Part shown: positions 5,641-12,780 of the stretch, piece by piece
Position numbering within the stretch: the stretch's first letter is position 1
How the letters are laid out: every line of letters starts with the position of its first letter
Assembly: GCA_028702395.1 (NCBI GenBank)
Contig: JAQVOV010000021.1
Coordinates: forward strand, 1 to 17,215
Source of the DNA: Candidatus Omnitrophota bacterium
Lineage (GTDB): Bacteria > Omnitrophota > Gorgyraeia > JABMRN01
Direction: 5' to 3'
Length of the DNA: 17,215 bases
Translations under genes and position numbers: made by a program
Notes under the pieces: generated by a model
Database searches by the model: none
Seen by the model: the letters and a program-made list of their open reading frames with translations, nothing else
What the model was told of the DNA's origin: nothing

Positions 5641-6903
5641 ATGAATATTTTAGATGTTGCCCAAAAAGGCAAAGGCAACAATTTGATAAAAAAAATATGC
5701 TGTGACGAAAATTTCCCGCAAAAACAATTGATGAAAGACATCGTCAATGGGTTTACAGTCATTCCTATTAATATAAACAGAGATCTTTCTAAACCGTGTG
5801 CTATAGGAAAAGGTTTAAAAACAAAAGTTAATGTTAATATAGGGGTTTCTCCTGATAGTTCTAATTTAAAGCAAGAGTTGAAAAAACTAAAACTTTCAGT
5901 TGAGCTTGGCGCAGATGCTGTTATGGATCTATCTGTTGGGAAAGATATCAGAAAAATAAGACAAAAGATCCTTCGAAATTGTCAGGTTCCATTAGGGACT
6001 GTTCCTATGTATGAAATAGCTGTAAAAAGAGATAATAAAATAGGGGATATCACTGAGAAAGATTTTTTTCAGGTTCTTATAGATCAGGCAAAAGAAGGTG
6101 TTGATTTTTTTACGATACATTCGGGAGTTACAAAACAAACAGTATCTGTTATGCAAAGATCAAAACGTTTGATAAAAATGGTCAGTCGTGGTGGTGCTAT
6201 GATCTCAAAATGGATCACCCTACACAAAAAAGAAAACCCTTTTTACAAGAGATTTGATGAGGTTCTAGATATCGCAAAACAGTATGATGTGACCTTAAGC
6301 TTGGGAGATGGCATGCGTCCTGGATCTTTAGCAGATGCAACTGATAATGCGCAGATCTCTGAACTTAAGGTATTAGGAAAACTTCAGAAATTGGCGCTTA
6401 AAAAAGGTGTTCAAACAATGATCGAAGGTCCCGGTCATGTACCAATTGATCAGATAAAGAAAAATATGGAGTTAGAAAAAAAATATTGTAATGGCGCACC
6501 TTTTTATGTATTAGGGCCATTGGTGACAGATATTGCCCCAGGATATGATCATATTACTTCTGCTATTGGAGGAGCTATAGCAGCTACGTATGGAGCAGAT
6601 TTTTTATGCTATGTGACACCTGCTGAACATTTATGTTTACCTGATATAAACGATGTCAGAGATGGTCTTATTGCGTCAAAGATCGCAGCTCATGCAGCTG
6701 ATATTGCTAAGGGAGTCAAAGGTGCTATCAACAGAGATATTGATATCTCTAAAGCTAGAAATGCGAGAGATTGGAAAAAACAATTTTCATTTGCGTTAGA
6801 TCCTGAAAAAGCATTTAACTATAGAAAAAATTCTATGCCTTCTAAAAAGGATGTATGTTCAATGTGCGGAGAATTCTGCCCGATAAAGATATTAGAAAAA
6901 TAG
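5641..6903 (+). CDS. thiC: Phosphomethylpyrimidine synthase
   Basis: ThiC is a radical SAM enzyme that rearranges aminoimidazole ribotide into HMP-phosphate for thiamine. The protein has 420 residues, the short form without the N-terminal extension seen in proteobacterial and plant enzymes. Visible motifs are SRGG (183-185 region), GMRPG (224-228), EGPGHVP (262-268) and DIAPGYDHI (297-305). The C-terminal cluster ligands are Cys406, Cys409 and Cys413 in CSMCGEFC, spaced CX2CX3C; the longer ThiCs have CX2CX4C. An open frame extends upstream into thiD2, but the ATG at 5641, preceded by AAAGGTG, is the natural start. No TPP riboswitch can sit directly before it because thiD2 ends one base upstream. 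Confidence 0.97.
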   Translation: MNILDVAQKGKGNNLIKKICCDENFPQKQLMKDIVNGFTVIPININRDLSKPCAIGKGLKTKVNVNIGVSPDSSNLKQELKKLKLSVELGADAVMDLSVGKDIRKIRQKILRNCQVPLGTVPMYEIAVKRDNKIGDITEKDFFQVLIDQAKEGVDFFTIHSGVTKQTVSVMQRSKRLIKMVSRGGAMISKWITLHKKENPFYKRFDEVLDIAKQYDVTLSLGDGMRPGSLADATDNAQISELKVLGKLQKLALKKGVQTMIEGPGHVPIDQIKKNMELEKKYCNGAPFYVLGPLVTDIAPGYDHITSAIGGAIAATYGADFLCYVTPAEHLCLPDINDVRDGLIASKIAAHAADIAKGVKGAINRDIDISKARNARDWKKQFSFALDPEKAFNYRKNSMPSKKDVCSMCGEFCPIKILEK

Positions 6904-6920
6904 AGTTAATTGGAGTTAGG

Positions 6921-7029
6921 TTATTAGTGTGTGTTATTAGTGTGAGTAGGTTAATGTTTTTAAGTAAAGGTTTTTTAGAACTGTGTTTGGGACGGTCATT
7001 TACACACGATCACACATAGAACTAATAAA
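6921..7029. repeat. Composite intergenic repeat 1 between thiC and the PfkB gene
   Basis: The left arm contains two direct 13-base units, TTATTAGTGTGTG (6921-6933) and TTATTAGTGTGAG (6934-6946). The right part at about 7001-7029 is a weaker inverse with TACACACGATCACACA and ending in ACTAATAA. Read on the minus strand from 7003, GTAAATGACCGTCCCAAA is a diverged match to the family core. The orientation would be opposite to that of the other members. Confidence 0.55.
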
Positions 7030-7051
7030 ATTATAGTGATTTAAAAGGAGA

Positions 7052-7155
7052 TAGTAATTAGTGTGTATGAAGGAAGGTTCGTAATGGCATTTTATTTTAA
7101 GATCGTATTTAGGACCATCCACTACTCACACTCACACAAATAACAGATAACTAAT
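7052..7155. repeat. Composite intergenic repeat 2 between thiC and the PfkB gene
   Basis: TAGTAATTAGTGTGTATG (7052-7069) is mirrored, in diverged form, by CACTACTCACACTCACAC (7120-7137) and ATAACTAATA (about 7147-7155). On the minus strand from 7123 the core reads AGTGGATGGTCCTAAATA. On the plus strand GGAAGGTTCGTAATG at 7072-7086 also resembles the core, so this copy has core-like ends on both sides. The whole 6904-7175 spacer (272 bp) shows no gene. Confidence 0.65.
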
Positions 7156-7175
7156 AGCTATAATAAGGAGAAATA

Positions 7176-8093
7176 ATGAAAATAGATAAAAGAGTTGTGA
7201 TCGTAGGTTCAGTAGCAATGGATTCGATCGAAACCCCTTTTGGGAAGAAAGATGAAATACTAGGTGGATCTGCAACATTTTCATCTATTGCAGCATCCTT
7301 TTTTAACAGAGATAATATATCTATTGTCGCAGTTGTAGGGACAGATTTTCCTGAAAAATATATCGGAATTTTAAAGCAACATCAGATAAACCTTGATGGA
7401 CTAGAAATAAAAGAAGGGAAAACATTCAGGTGGAAAGGAAGTTATCTCAAAGATATTCATTGTCCTGTTACTGATTATACTCATTTGAATGTTTTTGAGG
7501 ATTTTAAGCCAAAAATACCGCAAAATTTAAAAAATGTCCCTTATCTCTTTTTAGCAAATATTGATCCTGAACTCCAACTGAATGTTTTAAATACAATGGT
7601 ATCAGTGAAGCTTGTTCTATGTGACACAATGAATTATTGGATACATACCAAACCGAAAGTCCTTTTAGGGTTTCTAAATAAGGTTGATATGTTTTTGCTG
7701 AATGAAAGTGAAGCACGGGATCTTTCGGGAGAAGATAATCTTATAAATGCAGCTAAATCTCTGATGAGTAAAGGGGCACGTTCAATTATCATTAAAAAAG
7801 GCGAGCATGGAGTGCTTTATTTTTCCAAAGATTTTACTTTTGCAGCGCCAGCTGTTCTATTGGATGATATTTGTGATCCTACAGGAGCTGGTGACACTTT
7901 TGCAGGGGCTTTTCTTGGGTATTTAAGTAATTCATCAAAGATCAATGAGCGAAATATCAGAAAAGCACTTGTTTATGCAAATATAATGGCGTCTTTTACT
8001 GTTGAGAGATTCAGTGTCAATGGAATTTCGAATATTTCTCAAGATGATATTGATAAAAGATATAAGAAATTTGTTGGAATTACACGTTTTTAA
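7176..8093 (+). CDS. PfkB/ribokinase-family sugar or nucleoside kinase
   Basis: A 305-residue kinase of the ribokinase superfamily, cytoplasmic, transferring phosphate from ATP to a hydroxyl of a sugar-like substrate. The N-terminal substrate region has LGGSATFSS (29-37). The C-terminal signature DPTGAGDTFAGAF (234-246) contains the anion hole and the catalytic base Asp240. LLNESEARDL (174-183) is the usual motif preceding the ATP site. AAGGAG at 7165-7170 fixes the start. The substrate is not clear. An HldA role for the heptose pathway would be convenient, because hldE-C and gmhA lie 2-3 kb upstream, but the N-terminal motifs are not obviously HldA-like, and repeats and the thiamine genes intervene. 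It is followed by tRNA-Gly. Confidence 0.88.
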   Translation: MKIDKRVVIVGSVAMDSIETPFGKKDEILGGSATFSSIAASFFNRDNISIVAVVGTDFPEKYIGILKQHQINLDGLEIKEGKTFRWKGSYLKDIHCPVTDYTHLNVFEDFKPKIPQNLKNVPYLFLANIDPELQLNVLNTMVSVKLVLCDTMNYWIHTKPKVLLGFLNKVDMFLLNESEARDLSGEDNLINAAKSLMSKGARSIIIKKGEHGVLYFSKDFTFAAPAVLLDDICDPTGAGDTFAGAFLGYLSNSSKINERNIRKALVYANIMASFTVERFSVNGISNISQDDIDKRYKKFVGITRF

Positions 8094-8180
8094 TGGTAAT
8101 ATAAATAGTCTTTTGCATGCATTTTAAGTAACTTTGATCTGTATGCAATAAGAGATAACAAACTTTGTGAGAAAAATTTT

Positions 8181-8254
8181 GCGAGCGTTGTTCAATGGTA
8201 GAACACCAGCTTCCCAAGCTGGGAACGTGGGTTCGATTCCCATCGCTCGCTCCA
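8181..8254 (+). tRNA. tRNA-Gly (anticodon CCC)
   Basis: A complete cloverleaf can be drawn. The acceptor stem pairs GCGAGCG with CGCTCGC (7 bp). The D arm is GTTC/GAAC around AATGGTA. The anticodon stem CCAGC/GCTGG holds the loop TTCCCAA with CCC at 8213-8215. The T arm is GTGGG/CCCAT with TTCGATT. The discriminator base is T and CCA is encoded (8252-8254). The 87 bp upstream back to the PfkB stop hold no other gene; GATAAC at 8154-8159 is a possible -10 box, but no convincing -35 accompanies it. Confidence 0.98.
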
Positions 8255-8289
8255 TGGTTTATTATATAAAATTAAAAAGATAAAAATTA

Positions 8290-8961
8290 ATGAAATATAA
8301 AGTTTTGATCTTATTATTATTTTTTATGAATGGTTGTGCAAGCTCAAGATATCCTATAATTGAAACAGGGACAACTGGAACCTATCATATTGTTAATAAA
8401 AAAGAGACTTTATGGAGTATTTCAAATAAATACAATATTGATATAAATGAATTAATAGAGATCAATCGTATTCCTAATGGTAATAAAATTGAAAAAGGAC
8501 AGAGGATTTTTATACCAAAAAAGGATGATACTATTCAAAGTGTTTCTGAAAAACAAAAAAAAACACTTGAGATCATAGAAACAAAAGGCGAGCGATTTAT
8601 TTGGCCTGTAAAAGGGAGTATCCTTTCTTCTTTTGGGCAGAAAAAAGGAGAATCTCTGAATAATGGGATAGATATAAAGGTTCCGGTAGGCTCTTCCGTA
8701 AAAGCGTCTAAGTCAGGAACAGTGACCTTTTGTTCAGATGTATTCAAAGGATATGGTAAAACAATAATAATAGATCATGGCGATGGATATCAAACGGTTT
8801 ATGCGTATAATAGTGCAAATCTTACAAGTGAAGGTGATTTTGTAAGACAAGATCAGGTTATTGCCAAATCTGGTAGTAGTGGACGTGCTCAGCAGCCGTC
8901 CTTGCATTTTGAGATCAGAAAAAAACATAATCCGGTCAATCCAATAAATTTTTTAGGATAA
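8290..8961 (+). CDS. NlpD-like lipoprotein with LysM and degenerate LytM (M23) domains
   Basis: A 223-residue lipoprotein. The signal peptide ends in MNGC with the lipidated Cys16. A LysM domain (about 31-77, YHIVNKKETLWSISNKY) binds peptidoglycan. The C-terminal M23/LytM domain (about 104-222) includes GIDIKVPVGSSV and LHFEIR. Of the zinc ligands, the first His is Asn124 (NNGID; Asp128 kept), the YAH motif is YAY (Tyr173), and the first His of HxH is Ser204 (SLHFE; His206 kept). E. coli NlpD is likewise a LysM-LytM lipoprotein lacking zinc ligands that activates the cell-wall amidase AmiC. An amidase-activator role in cell separation is therefore more likely than peptidase activity. No good ribosome site precedes the ATG. 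The ATPase gene starts 1 base after the stop. Confidence 0.88.
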   Translation: MKYKVLILLLFFMNGCASSRYPIIETGTTGTYHIVNKKETLWSISNKYNIDINELIEINRIPNGNKIEKGQRIFIPKKDDTIQSVSEKQKKTLEIIETKGERFIWPVKGSILSSFGQKKGESLNNGIDIKVPVGSSVKASKSGTVTFCSDVFKGYGKTIIIDHGDGYQTVYAYNSANLTSEGDFVRQDQVIAKSGSSGRAQQPSLHFEIRKKHNPVNPINFLG

Positions 8962-8962
8962 T

Positions 8963-10600
8963 ATGTTCACTCAACCAGTAACAGGAAAAGATTTTTTTGG
9001 TAGGGATCAAATTCTCGGTCTTCTTAAAAAAAGAGCAAATGACCTAAGATCAGGTTACAGGCAGAATGTTGCACTTACCGGTCAGATGCTTTGCGGCAAG
9101 ACCTCTATCCTGAAGTATTTTTTAAATACATTGGAAAATACTGATCTGGTACCTGTTTATGTGGATGTTGCAGAAACCGGGTTTGAGGAATTTTCCAACA
9201 AGTTCCTTGGAACATTATTAGTCAGTTTATTGCGTAAAGATGGACATGAAATATCATGTGATAACCCAACATTGACAATGCTTCAAGAACTTGTTTCTCA
9301 AAAATATCCAAAGACCAATCAATTTATTGAAACAATAAAACTCTTAACAAAGAAAAAGAAATATACAGAGGCATATAAAGACCTTTTTCAATTGACATCT
9401 CTTATAAAGGAGGAATCCGGTAAATTATGTGTTATTGTTCTCGATGAATTCCATAATATAGAGACTTTCAAAATAAAAAATCCATTCATGCATTTAGGAA
9501 AGATCATCATGCTGCAAAAAGATACGCTTTATGTTGTTTCAAGTTCACAGCGTATAACTGTTAAAAAGATCCTAACGGAAAAACTCTCGCTCTTATTTGG
9601 AAATTTTGAGGTTTGTGAGGTAAGAGGCTTTGGAAGAAAGGTCTCTAGAGAATTTATAAGAAAAAGAATATCTCCTGTGGATATAAGTGACTATTATATT
9701 GATTATATTCTGAACATTACTGAACAAAAGCCTTTTTATCTGCAGATCTTCTGCAAAGCAGTATCAGACCTGTCTAAAAAGAATGAAGTTAATCGTGTTA
9801 ATGTTGAACTTTTGAAAGATATTTTTTTCTCGCTTTTATATGAGCAGACAGGTATCATAAATCAGGTTCTAATAAATCATGTGCATTTTTTGATGGAAAA
9901 AAGCAAACGAAAAAATTATATTGAAGCATTGATCGCGCTTTCAAAAGGTTTTTTCAAGTTAAAGGATATCGCACTTTACTTAAAACAGGATGAACGTCAA
10001 ATTTCAGAAAGACTCGAAGAACTTGCAGCTATGGATTTTGTAGGTAAAGTAGGGATGTTCTATTTTATTCAGGATAAGTTCTTTGGATTTTGGCTGAGAA
10101 ATGTTTATTTGCCAAGAGAAATTTCTTTTTTGGGGTCTAATGAGGACAGGAAAAAGGAATTTGGGCATCTTGTAGACAGTGATATTGAGGAATATCTCAT
10201 TGAGTATAACAAAGGACCTTTTGATAGATTAAAAGAACTTTTTATGATGTTCAAAGGCGAATTTATTGAAGTTGATAAAAAACGTCGAAAAATACCATGT
10301 TTTTCAAAAGCAGAGATCTTAAGATATGGGGATGATGTTAATTATATTTTCTGTGAAACTGAAAAAAAATATTGGGCATATAAGATAAAAAAAGAAGCTG
10401 TCTCAGACAAGGATATTGTGGATTTTCTGAAAAAGACAGGGTCAAAAAACAATAAAATAACAAGAAGGATCTTGATAACACTTTCCCAGATCGATCAAGA
10501 TGCTGTTTTACTGGCTAAAGCAAAGAATATATGGGTTTGGGACCTGAATACTATAAATATGCTTTTTAGACTTTTTAACAGACAAGATCTTATAATTTAA
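8963..10600 (+). CDS. P-loop ATPase of the archaeal-type AAA/STAND group with a C-terminal domain
   Basis: A 545-residue protein. After a FFGRDQ-type N-terminal motif (11-16) comes Walker A GQMLCGKT (40-47), Walker B VIVLDE with Asp161-Glu162, and a sensor-like VVSSSQ (191-196). This order is that of the Arch_ATPase/AAA proteins related to STAND ATPases. A winged-helix region follows (about 315-375, ALSKGFFKLKDIALYL...ELAAMDFV), then a C-terminal domain resembling the DUF234-type tail found in archaeal ATPases. There, RYGDDVNYIFCETEKKYWAYKIK (about 451-473, key residues D454, D455, K471, K473) recalls a PD-(D/E)XK nuclease strand pattern with the second acidic residue replaced by Tyr. The role is unknown; regulated NTPase switch activity is the family expectation. 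It is directly joined to the upstream lipoprotein gene. Confidence 0.75.
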   Translation: MFTQPVTGKDFFGRDQILGLLKKRANDLRSGYRQNVALTGQMLCGKTSILKYFLNTLENTDLVPVYVDVAETGFEEFSNKFLGTLLVSLLRKDGHEISCDNPTLTMLQELVSQKYPKTNQFIETIKLLTKKKKYTEAYKDLFQLTSLIKEESGKLCVIVLDEFHNIETFKIKNPFMHLGKIIMLQKDTLYVVSSSQRITVKKILTEKLSLLFGNFEVCEVRGFGRKVSREFIRKRISPVDISDYYIDYILNITEQKPFYLQIFCKAVSDLSKKNEVNRVNVELLKDIFFSLLYEQTGIINQVLINHVHFLMEKSKRKNYIEALIALSKGFFKLKDIALYLKQDERQISERLEELAAMDFVGKVGMFYFIQDKFFGFWLRNVYLPREISFLGSNEDRKKEFGHLVDSDIEEYLIEYNKGPFDRLKELFMMFKGEFIEVDKKRRKIPCFSKAEILRYGDDVNYIFCETEKKYWAYKIKKEAVSDKDIVDFLKKTGSKNNKITRRILITLSQIDQDAVLLAKAKNIWVWDLNTINMLFRLFNRQDLII

Positions 10601-10616
10601 TAAGGAACAGAAACAA

Positions 10617-11099
10617 ATGAAAATTGGGGTTTTGTCCGATACGCATATACCTAAGAATGCTTTTGAGCTGCCAGAGAAACTTTTAGAAGCTTTGTCCGAT
10701 TGTGATATGATAATTCATGCAGGAGATATGGTAGAAAAAGAGGTTTCTGATCAATTGCAGGCCATTGCCCCTCTTAAGGCAGTTGCTGGGAATATGGACG
10801 ATCCATATATTAGATCGATATTCCCTCAGAAGCAGATCATAAAGATAGGTAACTTTAGGATAGGGGTCATTCATGGTTTTGGAAGTCCAAAAAAGATCGT
10901 TGAAACTGTAAAAAATGAATTTGATGAGACAATTGATGTTATAGTTTTTGGGCATTCTCATTGTGCAATGAACACTGTTATAGGGAAAACCCTGTTCTTT
11001 AATCCGGGAAGCCCTACAGATAAATTATTCGCTAAATATAATTCATATGGGGTCCTTCGAATAGGAGATACTATTAAAGGGGAAATTATTAAGATATGA
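10617..11099 (+). CDS. YfcE/MJ0936-type metallophosphoesterase
   Basis: A 160-residue single-domain phosphodiesterase of the calcineurin-like superfamily. All metal-binding motifs are present: SDTH (Asp8, His10), HAGD (Asp37), GNMD (Asn59), IHG (His86) and GHSH (His113, His115). NPGSP at 129-133 is typical of the YfcE/MJ0936 group. Members hydrolyse phosphodiesters such as bis-pNPP in vitro, and natural substrates are mostly unknown. It lies 16 bases after the ATPase gene with a weak AAGGA upstream, and its stop overlaps the exchanger start (ATGA), suggesting joint translation. Confidence 0.9.
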   Translation: MKIGVLSDTHIPKNAFELPEKLLEALSDCDMIIHAGDMVEKEVSDQLQAIAPLKAVAGNMDDPYIRSIFPQKQIIKIGNFRIGVIHGFGSPKKIVETVKNEFDETIDVIVFGHSHCAMNTVIGKTLFFNPGSPTDKLFAKYNSYGVLRIGDTIKGEIIKI

Positions 11100-12091
11100 T
11101 AATCATTGTTCTACAATTGCTCATATGTGCTTTTCTGTTGATCCTTTCATCACATTACGCCTCTAAATTCGGAACTCAAATAGCAAGAGAAAAAAACTGG
11201 AGTGAAGGATTTGTAGGAGTTTTATTTTTAGCCTTTGCTACTTCAATGCCTGAAGTTTTTGCAAGTATTTCAGTTGTTCCTGAATGTTTTTCTATTGCCA
11301 AAATAGATCTAGGGTTTGCTAATGCTATAGGGTCATTGATAATCAACCTTATGATATTAGCAGTATTAGATATTTTTATTTCAAACGGGCAAACTTTTAC
11401 AGCAGCAAAAAAAGAAAATATTATCACTTCTACATATACAATAGCTATTTTATTTGTGATAGTAACGTCTTATTTCATACGGATGAAATGGCCTTCGTTT
11501 GCAGTTCTTTTTAATGTAGGTATTGAATCTTTTCTGATAATTGGTTTATATATTATGGGAATGGGTAAACTTGTCAGCAAAAGGCATGACCATCAAAATA
11601 TAGATCAAGAAAGTGTAAGCTATAGAATATCCCCTTCCATTTTGTTTTTTGCTTTTCTATTCATTGTTTTTGCTTTATCTTTTTGGCTTGGGAACATTTC
11701 AAATGCTATGATAGAAAAAACAAAAATAAATGAATCCTTCATAGGGGCATTATTTATGGCATTTGTCACTTCATTACCTGAATTGACGGTTTCTTTAGCA
11801 GCATTAAGACTGAATTCTCCTGAAATGTCTATAGGAAATATTTTAGGGTCTAATTTTTTTGATTGCTGCATTGTGCCTTTGATGGATATGGTATATAGAC
11901 CGGCAGCTATTATTGGAAGGCTAAATGCTATAACACTTATTGTAAGCGGAGGAGCACTTTTATTAACGATCATAGTTGTGTTAAGTCTTCTTCGTGAACG
12001 TAAGGTACATAAGCCAAGATTTATTTTACCGTCAGTTGTTATATTGATCATCGGGACATTATCGTATTGGTTAATGTATAGGGCGGGGTAG
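11096..12091 (+). CDS. Sodium/calcium exchanger family membrane protein
   Basis: A 331-residue integral membrane protein with about ten hydrophobic segments and two inverted alpha repeats. Repeat 1 is GVLFLAFATSMPEVFAS (41-57, Glu53) with ANAIGSLIINLM (75-86); repeat 2 is GALFMAFVTSLPELTVS (217-233, Glu229) with GNILGSNFFD (247-256). The two Glu residues in the TSxPE motifs are the cation-coordinating positions in this family. Members exchange Na+ or H+ for Ca2+ across the inner membrane. A short polar loop with several His and Asp residues (about 161-176) separates the halves. The start overlaps the phosphodiesterase stop by 4 bases. Ion specificity cannot be read from the sequence. Confidence 0.92.
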   Translation: MIIIVLQLLICAFLLILSSHYASKFGTQIAREKNWSEGFVGVLFLAFATSMPEVFASISVVPECFSIAKIDLGFANAIGSLIINLMILAVLDIFISNGQTFTAAKKENIITSTYTIAILFVIVTSYFIRMKWPSFAVLFNVGIESFLIIGLYIMGMGKLVSKRHDHQNIDQESVSYRISPSILFFAFLFIVFALSFWLGNISNAMIEKTKINESFIGALFMAFVTSLPELTVSLAALRLNSPEMSIGNILGSNFFDCCIVPLMDMVYRPAAIIGRLNAITLIVSGGALLLTIIVVLSLLRERKVHKPRFILPSVVILIIGTLSYWLMYRAG

Positions 12092-12116
12092 AGCGAGAGG
12101 GTTTAGTGGACTTTAT

Positions 12117-12275
12117 AAGTAAAAAGGAAAAAGGTAAAAGGAAAAAGTGTGGAAGGTTCTGAACTCAAGTTTTAAAAGATTCCACAATGATAACAGATTT
12201 TTTATCCGCCAAAAATTGCAAAATTTTGGCGAGATCTCGCCACTATAAAAGATAGATTGGCGGACTTTTTACTTA
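12117..12275. repeat. Composite intergenic repeat between the exchanger and the HIT gene
   Basis: The left arm AAGTAAA, AAGGAAA, AAGGTAA, AAGGAAA, AAGTGTG (12117-12151) repeats the arm at 3084-3118 with one base changed. The core is compact: TGTGGAAGGTTCTGAACT opens at 12148 and TTCCACA closes at 12180-12186, 39 bp in all. The right arm TTTTTTA...CTTTTTACTTA (about 12198-12275) is interrupted by a 60-bp element. This copy shows the simplest core and is a useful reference for the family. The 209-bp spacer holds no gene. Confidence 0.88.
12205..12264. mobile_element. 60-bp MITE-like element bounded by TCCGCCA/TGGCGGA
   Basis: TCCGCCA (12205-12211) and TGGCGGA (12258-12264) are inverted ends. 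Inside are a stem CGCCAAAA (12207-12214) / TTTTGGCG (12224-12231) and a perfect 16-bp palindrome TGGCGAGATCTCGCCA (12227-12242). Removing the 60 bases rejoins TTTTTTA to CTTTTTACTTA, restoring the arm as seen at 3254-3267. No target-site duplication is evident. It encodes nothing and would need a transposase supplied elsewhere. Confidence 0.75.
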
Positions 12276-12300
12276 AACGTGATTATTGACTGGAGGGTAT

Positions 12301-12780
12301 ATGGAAAAGCTTTGGGCGCCTTGGAGAGAAAAATATTTATATGGACAAAAAGAGAAAAAATGTGTTTTTTGTATTGAAAAGAAAAAGGATAAATCATATG
12401 ACAAAAAACATCTTATTATTTATAGAGGTAAATATTGTTTTTCCATTTTGAATAAATATCCTTATAATAATGGACATATAATGGTCGTACCATATAGGCA
12501 TATTAATGCCATAGAAAAACTTGCAGATAAAGAGATTTTGGAGATGTTCAAGATCATTAAAAGAACAAAAGAGATTTTAGATGACAAATTACACCCTGGT
12601 GGGTATAATATTGGAATGAATTTGGGCAGAACAGCAGGTGCCGGTATAACAGGGCATATTCATATACATATTGTTCCAAGGTGGGATGGAGATGCGAATT
12701 TTATGGCAATTTTAGGGAATACCAGGGTTATTTCACAGTCATTGAACGCCTTATATGATATTATGGTAAAAAGCTTATGA
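12301..12780 (+). CDS. HIT-family nucleotide phosphorylase/hydrolase (Ap4A phosphorylase-like)
   Basis: A 159-residue HIT protein from the ATG at 12301, preceded by TGGAGGG (about 12290-12296); an earlier in-frame start at 12286 would remove that site. The N-terminal LWAPWREKY (4-12) and the CVFC pair (Cys21, Cys24) are typical of the branch that includes mycobacterial Ap4A phosphorylase. The HIT triad is HIHIHIVP (His119, His121, His123), with NYPYNNGHIMVVPYRH-like substrate elements around 51-67. Members split diadenosine polyphosphates or related nucleotides through a covalent nucleotidyl-His. The stop overlaps the dGTPase-like gene start (ATGA). Substrate assignment is inferred. Confidence 0.88.
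   Translation: MEKLWAPWREKYLYGQKEKKCVFCIEKKKDKSYDKKHLIIYRGKYCFSILNKYPYNNGHIMVVPYRHINAIEKLADKEILEMFKIIKRTKEILDDKLHPGGYNIGMNLGRTAGAGITGHIHIHIVPRWDGDANFMAILGNTRVISQSLNALYDIMVKSL

Noticed and set aside
7176..8093. HldA (heptose 7-phosphate kinase) to complete the ADP-heptose pathway
   Set aside because: It is a PfkB-family kinase in the same region, but the N-terminal substrate motifs do not look like HldA and thiamine genes lie between, so only the broad family is reported.
8963..10600. Anti-phage defence system built around the ATPase
   Set aside because: No toxin, active nuclease, reverse transcriptase or other defence partner is adjacent; neighbours are an NlpD-like lipoprotein, a phosphodiesterase and an ion exchanger.
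11620..12051. 143-codon open frame on the minus strand
   Set aside because: It is antisense to the exchanger gene, whose conserved alpha-repeat 2 lies in this stretch; no ribosome site and no recognisable protein features.
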